Shown here: positions 40,320-50,700 of the stretch, in pieces
How the letters are laid out: every line of letters begins with the position of its first letter
How positions within the stretch are numbered: the first letter of the stretch is position 1
Origin: Climacteris rufus
Taxonomy: Eukaryota; Chordata; Aves; Passeriformes; Climacteridae
Direction of reading: 5' to 3'
Length of the DNA stretch: 64,000 nt
Assembly (NCBI GenBank): GCA_013398175.1
Contig: VZRZ01002575.1
Span: 213,518 to 277,517 of the forward strand
Program-made: the position numbers and the translations under genes
The notes under the pieces: generated by a model
What the model was told of the DNA's origin: nothing
The model's input: only the letters and a program-made list of their open reading frames with translations
Database searches by the model: none

Positions 40320-41207
40320 ATGGCAGAGGTGTCCAAGGGGAAGAACCCCAAATCCTTGCCCAGCCAGGGGCGGCCGAGCCTGCGGAGGAGGCCGAGGGTG
40401 AGGGATGGGGCAGGAAAGAGAGGCTGGTGGTGGGGCAGGGCCGGGTTTGGGCTGTGCCGAGACAGCCCCTCCACCCCACGCCTCCCTGTCCCGCAGATGG
40501 GCTTCAGGCAGCTGCAGGTGCAGCACAGGCAGCCCCAGGAAAAGCAGCGCCCGGATGCTCCTCCCGAGGCACAAAAGGCAGCAAAGGCAGCAGCCTCAGG
40601 CAAGCAGGTGGCCGCAGCAGGGGCACGGGGCCATGGCCTGGCCCTGCACAGCCCCCGCGGTCCCCCAGGCCCCTTGCCCACCCCTGGTGGGCAACAGGCA
40701 AAGCCAGAGCCTGGGGAGGGGGCCTGGGACAACCAGGAGGAAAAGAGGGAAGTCTGCGGTCCCCTCGAGCTGTGCCGAGGAGAAAACCACGTTGAACAAG
40801 AGCTTTCCCAAGGGGAAGTCACCAGACCCCCGGAGCTGTGCCAGGGGGGCAAGGATGGCCACAAGGAGTCGTGGCACGAGAACAGCGAACACTTCACCAT
40901 CAGGACTATCTGGGTCAACCCCCGGTACCCGGAGCTCTTGCGGGACCTCTCCAGCGTTTCCCGGGGGGCAAAGGCAGCAGCTCCTCCTGCCTTGGACGAG
41001 CAGGCGGCAGCAGCAGGGACACAGAGCCAGGGCCCTGTCCCGGCCAGCCCCTCCTGCTCCCCCTGTTCCTCGCGTTCCCAGCTGGCAGCCCAGGCCCTCA
41101 GTGACCTGCCGGCCCTGCACGGGCAGCGCTCCAGCGCCCGCCGCGCTCTGCAGGCTCTGTGCAGCCTCTTCTGGTGCTTCTGCGTGCAGGCACAGCCAGA
41201 GGACTAG
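40320..41207 (+). CDS. Unrecognised two-exon gene, 262-residue predicted protein
   Basis: I do not recognise this gene. An ATG with A at -3 and G at +4 opens exon 1 (40,320-40,397, 26 codons, beginning MAEVSKGKNPKSLPSQG and ending in an arginine-rich stretch). A 99-base GT-AG intron (GTGAGG to CCCGCAG) follows. Exon 2 (40,497-41,207) encodes 236 residues from MGFRQLQVQHRQPQ to LFWCFCVQAQPED and a TAG. The product is low-complexity, rich in Ala, Gln, Pro and Gly, and contains two copies of an Ala/Gln module and two P-ELC-G modules. Its one ordered-looking segment is FTIRTIWVNPRYPELLRDLS. There is no signal peptide or clear membrane span; the cysteine/aromatic tail FWCFC is distinctive. AATAAA occurs 33 bases after the stop. 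Overlapping frames are also open because the DNA is GC-rich, so coding status needs transcript support. Confidence 0.5.
   Translation: MAEVSKGKNPKSLPSQGRPSLRRRPRVRDGAGKRGWWWGRAGFGLCRDSPSTPRLPVPQMGFRQLQVQHRQPQEKQRPDAPPEAQKAAKAAASGKQVAAAGARGHGLALHSPRGPPGPLPTPGGQQAKPEPGEGAWDNQEEKREVCGPLELCRGENHVEQELSQGEVTRPPELCQGGKDGHKESWHENSEHFTIRTIWVNPRYPELLRDLSSVSRGAKAAAPPALDEQAAAAGTQSQGPVPASPSCSPCSSRSQLAAQALSDLPALHGQRSSARRALQALCSLFWCFCVQAQPED
40398..40496 (+). other. Candidate 99-bp intron of the unrecognised gene
   Basis: The donor AGG|GTGAGG and acceptor CCTGTCCCGCAG|ATG are both strong, with a pyrimidine-rich tract before the acceptor. The intron is in phase 0 and its length is divisible by three, so retention would add 33 codons without shifting the frame. 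Confidence 0.5.
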
Positions 41208-41240
41208 TGCCAGTCTCCAATCCACCTCCGTTCAGTTGTC

Positions 41241-41246
41241 AATAAA
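41241..41246 (+). terminator. Polyadenylation signal of the unrecognised gene
   Basis: A perfect AATAAA lies 33 bases after the TAG stop and is followed by a TTTTTGTGTTTG GU/U-rich stretch, the arrangement expected of a functional cleavage site. It supports the proposed frame and strand. Confidence 0.6.
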
Positions 41247-41259
41247 TATTTTTGTGTTT

Positions 41260-44200
41260 GCAAAGAGCTCTGGAGAATCGTTGCCCCACATTACTGCACA
41301 CAGGCTCGAAACAGCCAACACCCTTCCCATGGGAGGAGATACTCCAGATGATGATGAGAGATGTTGATTTTCCAGCAGTGCTCACAGGTCCACCTCGGGA
41401 GCCAGACGGGTTCCAGCAGCACCAGAGATTTGAAATTCAGTGGTTTTGTGGTCATTGTGGCCAAAACTGCCACCAATCGCCACCTCACCCACAAAAGCCT
41501 CTCTGGGAAGAAGCAGCAAAACACAGAGGGCACCTCTGCATCAGCTCCCTGAGGCCCTGCACCAAGTTGTTGTCCAGGTGTTTTGGGAATCTCCTGGACA
41601 TGTCTTTTCCAGCTGTGGAGTGTTCCCAATTAACATCCAGACAGTGGAATTCCCCCACAAGGACAAGGGGGGTTGGGTTGGGGGCATCCCAAGGTTCCTT
41701 AAAGAATAAATTGTTGGTGTCATGTCCTGGCTGGGTCCCACGATGCTGATGGACAATATCCTCTGACTGGTGTCCAGAATTCTGGGCACTTCAGGTGAAG
41801 AAATGTCACTTTGAGATAAAGAAAAGGAACTTGGATGAAACACTCCCTGCTGACCTGGCATATGGGAGATGTTACGAGTTTTACTTTCTGTACATTGTCT
41901 CTAGAACATCCATGATTTTTAAGGCTCGGGTAATAGACTTACTCCAGGAAAAAAATCCCAACTAAGTAACCAGGTGGGTTTTCCTCTTCACAACTCCACA
42001 CAGGCCCAGCTCAGCTGTGGAGAGGGAACATGCAAGTGTGGCTGCCTGTCTGGAAGCTTAAAAATGTGTCTGTCATGTTTCAGAAAAGAAACATCCTACC
42101 TTTTTTATTTTTTATACAGGACCCAAAACTGATTTGTTTGAAAAATAGAAAAGGGAAGAAATTGCCCAGGCAGGAGAGATTAACAAGTACTGAACCTGTG
42201 AGTAATGTTTTGATGTGATTGTGAGTGACACATGTGGCAAAACCTTGCTGTCACCTCCAGCTGTACAACCCTGTGAGCAGAGGAGATTTTTCTAATGATT
42301 CTACAACTGAGGGTGTTCAATCTGCTCAAAGTTTCTTTCTGACTTGCTTTAAAAGTGATAAAAAGCTCTTGGCCAGCCTCACTGATGCTGAGGCAATGCT
42401 GTTGGTCAGGCAGAGCATCCCAGGGACTGGAAATGAAGCCCATGGGGCACCTGTGGGCATCAGAGATACAAATTACAGCAAAGCAACTCCTTGAGCAGCT
42501 TCCAAGGATCAGATGAGGGAGCAATAATGGCCTTGGGCTGCTCAGGAGCCTCCAGCCCAGAAAAGAGGCTGGGAAAGGCTGTAGAGAGCCAAGGTTAATC
42601 ACACCAGCAAACCCACAGGAAAAATGTAAAGGCTGAGCAAAAACACCCAGTACAGACCTCAAGGCCCTGGCCAGGGTCAGCATGTGTTGCCTGAGCTCTC
42701 AGATAGGGATGAAAGAAATGTTTCATAAATGATAAACCCCAGCTCACAAGTGACCTGCAGAGGAACCTGCAAGAAACCTGTCAAAGAAATGGTCTGTGGG
42801 GAAGGGGCTGAGTTTCCCCAGGGTGCTCAAATACAGTGGATCATATCCTGATAACCAACCAGTAGAGACAAAGTGTGAACATCTGCTCACTCTTCCATTA
42901 GACAAGATTTTGGTACACTAGTTATGAACTGTAGGATTTGACTCTTCACTGATCTGGTCCAGCCCTCACCAAATAATAAATAAAAGTAAAGGAAAAAAGT
43001 ATAATCTCTTCAAAAAGTAACACTCATTTAAGAGTTACAGGAAGGCAGGACTGTCTTTTTTTCCAGCAATAAATTAAGATAGAAAAGCATCCTAGTGTAC
43101 CACCTAGATTTACAGCAGGGTTTTTCAATTTCATTTGTCATTGTCAAATACACTACACTGGGATTAAACTGTACAGGTTATTAAATACTGATTACAATAA
43201 GACAGCATGCTGTGGCAGGCAAATAACTTGCAAGTTACTGAAGTTAAGGCTTTGAAAATGTTTTAAGGGAATTAATGTTTAATTAGTGATTTTGATCTAT
43301 AAGGCTTCAGTAAGAGATTACACAAACCTGTGAGACATTTATAAGTAGAAAGGATACTTGATGTAGTGTTTTCTTTAATTAATCCTGCACTGGGAGACCA
43401 CCATGAGGGAAATTAGAGCTTGGTGAACAATAAAAAGGACCATTCCAGTTAGGAGGCACTTCAGCTTCTGGGAGGGTTTTTTGCATGATCAAATTCATGT
43501 GCATGTATTTTTAACAATATGGCATGAGATGAACTTCTAATTTAGTGTGATTAAGAATATTTCTAATTCAGCCCCCCAAGTGAACTTGGATATTGAAATG
43601 TTGGGAGGTTTCAAGATCTAAGATATTTGGCTTAATAGTCACTTTTTTGTCTTCTGCAGAATTTCATCTTTCTGTTACTGGTTTCCAGAAACAACAGAAA
43701 TCAGCAAAGGCATTTTGCTTTCCAACATGATTGATGATTTTATCTTTCACTCAGACATTCTTGTACAAACTCTTCTGTTTTCACTAAAAAAAGCAGGTTA
43801 TGTCATTTCCTATAGTCAAACCAAGTCACTGATCCTTTTTTGCTCACTACATTTACCTCAATGATCTGACATGATTTTCTCAAGGCTAGAAGTGTCATTA
43901 AGGAAGTTTAAAAGGCGTCAGTGGCTGTAAAAATACAAACAGAAAAGTCTAGTGCTCTGAAAACAAAAACCTGATCTCAGCTACCAGGGTTATGGAGTTA
44001 GAGGGCTGATACAACTCCCATTAGAGTTACTGGAAGGGAAAATGAATTATCTTCACAAGTTTTTGGTACAAAACCCTGGCGGTTTATAGCTCTTTAAGTT
44101 TATGTTCAACCTGAAATGCATCACTTTTTTGCTGAGCTACTGAGGGAAATAAAACTGCAAAGACATTTTGGAGGATTCACCAGGCTTGATGAATGCAGAA

Positions 44201-46570
44201 AATCACCTTGAAAATGAGGATGTCTTTCCTTTTCCTCCTTCTTTCCTGGTGCAGCTGGACCAGAGACTGTGTCACTACACAATTTTTTGTTAAATCCACA
44301 CAGTTAAAAAATGGATCTGGCTTTATGTTTCAAAGATTAATAATGTTACAGCTTACTAATATTCATTACAGCTAATTTTTATCGCTGGTTATGCTGTGTT
44401 TATTTTCTCCTCATCACTTTAGCTGTAATTGTTTGGTTTAATACCCAGAGCACACATCCTCTGTGCTGCCAGCTTAATTATTTTCACCTCTTTTTATGTC
44501 ACATTTCTCAGATCAATAATTATGTCAGATCATAAATCCCAGCCTACACTGAATAATAAGAACTTGACAGGCAGTAATACTTTCTATATAACATGGAACA
44601 AGGTGGTTTGGTTTAACTAAACACATAATTTCTTCCTAGTTAGTTTAATTAATTCATCTTAATTATTTAACCTATTAACCACAGGTTAATTAAATTGAGT
44701 CTGATGCACTCTCTTACTGTATTTATATTGCACTTTTTTTTTTTTTGGATGGGACTAGTGTTTCATTACCTCTGTTACTCATTAGTTTTAGTGCTGCCGT
44801 TGCTCTTTCTTGAAACATTTGTTTCCTCCAGGGCCAAGTTAATCCATAATTCAGTGCTACTGGTAAATCTCTGTGCATTACTGCCCAAAAGGCAACATGG
44901 AGGGGCTGGATCACATCAGGTAACAGGACCCACTGCAGGAATGCACCCCAAATAGCCACAACCAGCCTGCCTTGGGCTGTAAAAGGACACCTCCTTCCAC
45001 CTGCTTTTGATATCATTTTTTTCCCAATGCCATTTTCTAAAAATACATCCAAAAATACTGCTACATTATAAAATACTACATTCTAAAAATACTGCTTTTC
45101 TTCCCAAGGTGCCAGGGACCGTGGCACAGAACTGGCAGCCCCCTTCCTAAAGCTTTCTGAAGGCTCTTTTGAAGAACATTGTGAAAAAAATATTAAAAAA
45201 AAAGCGCAAATGCCACGGTGAAACCAGCCACAGTGGTAAAATCAAATTCAACCAACTGAAGCCCAGGAGCCCTTGGGAGCAGCTGTGGCCATGGCTGAGC
45301 TGCTTCTACCCAAGGAAGTCACCAGGAGCTGCAGTGCCTGCCCTCATCTGGAGATCTACCATGGAATGCTCATCTAAAAACTCTTACCTCTCAAAAAAAT
45401 GTATGTAATAGTGGTGATAGTCTAGGAAAGCAAGAATCAGGGACTAGAAGTACCTCTGCTGCCTGCACACTTAACTTTCATCAAACATGCTCGTGGTGAG
45501 GCAGCTGAGCATCAGTGTAAGGGGGGTTGTGCTGGTGACAGGCAGAGCCAGGGCACCCCAAAGCCACCTGCACCACACCTGAATTTGCTGGCAGATGAAG
45601 ATGAGGATGGTCATGACATGTGAGGGAGCCTGGCAGCCTCCAAGGGAAAAGACCAGGCCATTCCTAAGAGCCCCTTAAGTCATCTACATCTACAAAACCC
45701 ATCTACTGACCCTGCCAATGGGAGCTGGGGGAGCTTGCACAACAGTTCAGACGCCAAATTTTCTCCAGGGCTTTTAATTCCACCCAGACATTTTAATTGC
45801 AGCTGTGTGGTACAGTGCACACTGTGCCCATAACCCACAGCCCAAGTCCCACCCCAGCAGGGGAATCTGCTGCAAAAGCCCCCAGGGGTGCTACCTGCAG
45901 CCCAAGCACCCAGAGCAGCTCAGGAACCAGACCTGCCCTCTTCAGGCTTGGACCTGAGAGCCCCTGCGAAGCACAAAGCTGAATGAGATCACAGCTGGTC
46001 CAGGGCCAGGCAGTAATGGTGCAGTAATGGGTTTATTGGCTTTTTGAGAAGGAGCTGTTTGATTTCAGACAGAGGAGAGTCAACAGCAACATTCACTCCT
46101 GCTAATCTCATTTCCAGCAGCACGCTGAGTGAGAAGGCACTTGGGCACAAAGCTGTGCTCGACTGCTCTGTTTATCCAGGATTACATTAGGAGCCCAAGA
46201 GCAGCTGGAAACAGCCCATGGTGAGAACCAGGGCTTTGCAAATGGCTTCTGCAGCACCAGGCTTGTGGGAAGAGAAATCCCAGTGTTTCCAGCAAGCTGC
46301 TGGCAGACAGTTTGCTCAGCCCAAGAGCTGTGTTCAGATGCACAGGTTTTAGATGTGCAAACTGAAGACAGTCTGTATTGATGCAAGCACTTCCAATAAC
46401 AAGTGTTGACCAGATAATCTGGTTGATTTTAAATAAAGCACTTACCTTAAGCAAAAAGAAATCAAATGCAGAAGGGTGGATTTGGCCTGAGTGAGGGATT
46501 CTTGTAAGGGGGAGGTTGGCAGAAGTTGGTCGGACAAAATAAGTTACTTTGAGAACAAAACTCCCACAGA
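41260..46570. other. Intergenic region, AT-rich, no gene recognised
   Basis: I find no exon or CR1 copy in about 5.3 kb. The parts at 43,130-43,700 and 44,330-44,700 are strongly AT-rich with many TTAATTAA/TAAT motifs. Positions 45,035-45,095 hold an imperfect direct repeat built on TTCTAAAAATAC. The largest frames are chance-sized. Confidence 0.6.
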
Positions 46571-46587
46571 GTCTGGTATAACAGCTC

Positions 46588-46593
46588 TTTATT
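46588..46593 (-). terminator. RPIA: Candidate RPIA polyadenylation signal
   Basis: TTTATT on the plus strand is AATAAA on the gene strand, about 1.08 kb after the RPIA stop codon. Another copy at 46,032-46,037 is a possible distal site. Confidence 0.4.
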
Positions 46594-47674
46594 TCAGTGT
46601 CTAAAACACAAAGAGAGGGCTTGCATTTCGACATCAGAACCATGCAGAGCACCTATACACCAAAAACAAGATATTGAACGAGTGTCTCTCTCCTGCTACA
46701 TGTGGAAAATTCAGGCAGGAAGACTCCGTTTTCCTGTGCGTTCTGCTCTACCCTTCCACAAATCAACCAGCTGGGAGGGGGGATAATGAACCTTCATTCC
46801 AAACCAAATCATTTGCCACTGAACACTATTCCATACTGCCCTAAGCTGCTAAAATATGCTCCTGTAAACTTCATCAAGCACCCAGTTCTGCTCTTGGTCT
46901 ACAAGGACAAAGTCCCAAACATCTCCAGCTACAGGACAGATTTTAATCAGAGGTACTGAATTAAATGAGAGCAGAATTTGGCTCAAAGGATGAATATCTC
47001 CTCCATACAAAAGCCCAGAAAAGGCCCTTTTGAGGGTCCCAGAGAGGGGGATGTAGAGACCACCCTAGGCTCAGAGAATTGTCATGTGCACAGAGGACAG
47101 CCAGACATCCTGAACTATTAAAAAACAGTGGTATAGAAAAATAAAAGGCATAAAATACGAACCAAAAAGGTTCCAAATAAGGCATCAGCAGGTCCCAACT
47201 GGATGTGCTCCTGTTACATACATCACCTTCCCAGCCAGGATAGTTAGGAATGATGCATTAGGATTGTGTTTCTGACCTCAATCATTAAGCAGTACGAGCA
47301 ACCAGAAGGGTTCAAGTTCTCTTGGAAAAAAAAAAAAAAAAAAAAAAAAAAAAGAAAAAAAAACCCCTCCAAACACAAAGCCAGGGAGTATTCTTTTTGG
47401 TAAGTATTTCTTAGAAAACAAAATAAAAACGTTAAAGCAACTCGTTTAAACGGCTCATTAAAAAAAGACAACATTCCTGTAAAGTAAAAATATATATATA
47501 TAGAAATAGAATCTATTTTTTTGTTGTTGTTCCTTTGTTTGTTTTGTTGGGTTTTGTTGTTTTTTTTAAAAAAAGGACATTCAGCATCACGTCAGCGGCT
47601 TCTGATGAGCTCCTCCTTAAGGCAAAACGTGGGGTTGGCAGGGTCAGGGCGGCGCCGTGCCCCGGCCGGGCCCG
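46594..47674 (-). other. RPIA: Probable RPIA 3' untranslated region
   Basis: The interval between the stop codon and the first plausible polyadenylation signal has no coding frame. It contains a 38-base tract of A with one G (47,326-47,363), which is a U-run in the transcript sense, and a short TA repeat near 47,491-47,502. Confidence 0.45.
47326..47363. repeat. Poly-A/T homopolymer tract
   Basis: Twenty-eight A, one G and nine A occur in a row on the plus strand. In the RPIA sense this is a long U-tract in the putative 3' untranslated region. No retroelement body is recognisable next to it. Confidence 0.9.
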
Positions 47675-47772
47675 TCAGCGCCGCGGCTTCTCCCGCACGC
47701 TGACCGAGCCGTCCTCCAGCCCGAAGTACACGGCCTCGGCCATGCCGATGAACAGCCCCGTCTCCACCACTC
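47675..47772 (-). CDS. RPIA: RPIA exon 9 (terminal coding exon)
   Basis: Two bases of a split glycine codon are followed by 31 codons beginning VVETGLFIGMAEAVYFGLED, ending REKPRR, then TGA. The acceptor is CCCTGCAG. The exon is very GC- and CpG-rich compared with the rest of the gene. Confidence 0.96.
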
Positions 47773-50700
47773 CTGCAGGGACAGAGCAGGGTTAGCACAC
47801 AGCACCACCCCTGCCCTGCCTGCCCTGCCCACCCTGCTGCTCCTGCCCTGGGGGATGCGGTGTCAGCCACACCCGGAGCGCCTGGAAGCCTTTTCCGGGC
47901 AGCCACCCCCGGCAGAGACTCTCCAGGGATGGAGAAACAGCTCCCAAAGCTCTCCCGATGTTCACAACACCCCAGCCACCACTGTTGCACAAACACCATG
48001 ACCACAGAGGCGTTTTCTGCCCTCTGATGACCCACGGGAGCGAGAGAAAGCTACACACACCCTTGGCTTTAAACTCATCTAAAAGACTGTCCTGTAAGAG
48101 AACACCTGGATAACACCTGTGCAAATGTTCAGACTCAGCAGCTCTGGTGCTGCCTCTGCAATTTGTAGCCCATTTGAGAATGTACTTTTGATTGCATTTA
48201 ATTATGGGGTGCTCCTAATTTGACAGTGATCACTGAGACACAGCCAGAGGCCAGGAAGGTGGATAGGAACCAAGCACAAGGGCTACCACAGGCACAGGGT
48301 GGCCAGAGCTCTGCTACCACCAGTGTATTTAGTGTTTAACCTCAGGGTATTTAGGGTTTAGCCTCATATTTAGGCTCATTCACTTCTGGTAGGCAGGATG
48401 CTCTTCTTCCCTTAGCAGGTCCATTTCTGGGCAGCAAATGGTGCTGAGACCATCTCCACACTCACAGGATGGAATCATTTACCATTCCTTTCCCAACCAA
48501 AAAGAAGTTCCTGCTGTACAGTGTAACCAGGCACTGTTTGCCTCTTGCACAGAAGCAGCTCTAATGATAGAGACATTTGTACAGCCATGGGCAGCACCTG
48601 GATCAGGATATAGAGCACTGCCAGGTAATTATTCCAATAGCAAAGACACCAGGACAAGCCAAGGCAGAGGCAGCAGCTCAGCAGTTTGCTCCTAGAGCAG
48701 GAAAATCAAAACTTTCAGTAAATCAGCCTTGTAAGTGACAGGACAAGGAGCAATGGCCATAAACTTAAGCACAAGAAGTTCCACCTCAACAAGAGGAAGA
48801 GCTTCTTTTCACTGGGGGTGGCAGAGCCCTGGAACAGCTGCCCATGGAGGTCCTGGAGTCTCCCTCTGGAGCCATTCCAAACCTGCCTGGACACATTCCT
48901 GTGTCACCTGCTCCAAGTGACCCTGCCTTGGCAGGGGGGTTGGAGGGGGTGATCTCCAGAGGTCCCTTCCAACCTCAGCAATTATTCTGTGATAAGCACT
49001 ATCAAGGGAAGCAAAACCACTGAACAGAAACAACCAGAAGTTACTGGTGGCTTTGACCCAGCTTACACCCGTGGCCTCTGCCTGCTCTGGTGTTTTAGTT
49101 GTGGAGCCAGGACGACACATGGCTGCTTTGTGGGGATGTTGGGGTCTGTGCAACAAGATCCCAGCCTGTTCCTGCATGTTCTGGCAACACATGAGCAGTC
49201 AGTGAAGGCAGTTGTGCTCTAGACTTCAGGGGCAGGCTTTGCCAAGATAACCAGAATGACATCCAGATGCTGCTTCCCTGAAGTTCACAGAGTGCCAGTG
49301 CTCCTGGATAGTCCAGAAGCAGCTGTGGCCTGGGCAGCAGGTCTCATGCCAGGCAGGAGTCCTTGCAGAGGCTGTTTTGTTTGCAAACAGAGCACTCAGC
49401 CACTGCTGCTCGTGCACAGCAAGAGCTTGGATACACTGCAGCCTCACAGCAAGGCAGCAGGGAGGGCTTCCCAATGGGAATGGGATGCAGAGCTGTAAGC
49501 AGCTTCTGCAAAATACCACAGCACTGTGCAAACCCTCCCTAGAGAGTCCTCCAGTGTTTCCACTAAAATCCACTCTCTAAATGGGCACAAGAAGAGCAGG
49601 AAGAGGACAGGACTGTTGTGCCTGATGGGAAACAGTGTCAACATCAACCAGAATCACTCCAGGTTTTCACCCCCGTACAGAAAAGCCATGTGGGTGCAGT
49701 AGTACCAATTCAGCTGGCTTCTCTCCCGGGTAGAAACAAATGTAGGGACCTGTAGGAGGGCAGCAAATACATACACACACATTTCCTCATTTCCAGGGGA
49801 GAGCTCACACAGCTCCAGGTTACTTTTCACAGACCTAGCCTTAGCCAGCTTTTGTGTTTTTTCAAAGATCTCAGACATCACCTGGTATCATTTTTATAGC
49901 GGTGTTCACTTCACGCCACTCATGAACCTTGTCAAACTTCCAGTCCAGGATGAAGTTCCCGTTGTCTGTCACCACAGGGCCCTGGAAAGCAAACCCAGTT
50001 GTCAGGACATGAGCTCTGTGTCTCCCAGTCCCAGCCAGGGATTGTCACAGCCTCCCTGGGACCAGCCGTCCCCACTGCAGTGGTTTAGAGTCATCATCCA
50101 GGTAAATCAGGGCAGATCCAATAAAACCATCACCTCCAACCTGAGACCCTCTCTGACACTCTGACTGCCCTGCAGCCCCCCAGCAGGTCAGACCCAGACT
50201 GGCAATCCCTCTGCTCCCTGCTCTGGGATGCTTCTTTAGGAGACACAAACCAGAGAGGCTTTCAATGAGCAGCCTGAGCACCTAAACACCCAATTCATTA
50301 TCCAAAGCACAATTAGGAGGAATTACATGAGATGCCACTCGCAGGAGTGAAAGCCCAGATTTCTCTAGAGGAAAGGCCAGACCTCTGGTCCTCCTTTTGG
50401 CCAGGTTCAGGTGGTTCCTGAGGGGAAGCAGGGCTGCCAGGGACACTCACTGCTTTGTTCACAGCCATCCGCAGCTCCACGATGCCACCGAACTTTTTGG
50501 TCAGGGCTCTGGTGACAGGGACATAAGCCATGGGGATGACCTCGATGGGAACTCCCTTCTTCCACTGCTCCCCAAGGTTCTCTGACTTCTTCCTGAGGGC
50601 ACAGTTTGAGGTGGGATTAGTGTTGGACATTGCTGACACCATTGACATCACCCCAGGCCCTCCTGCAAACCCCTCAGGCACCAGGCTCAGGAGGGCACCG

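Noticed and set aside
40280..40918. 212-codon minus-strand frame opposite the unrecognised gene
   Set aside because: It is a shadow in GC-rich DNA with no splice, start or polyadenylation support on that strand.
40405..41367. 320-codon plus-strand frame overlapping the unrecognised gene
   Set aside because: It starts inside the candidate intron and runs past the polyadenylation signal. The alternative frame with exon 1, splice sites and a stop just before AATAAA explains the signals better.
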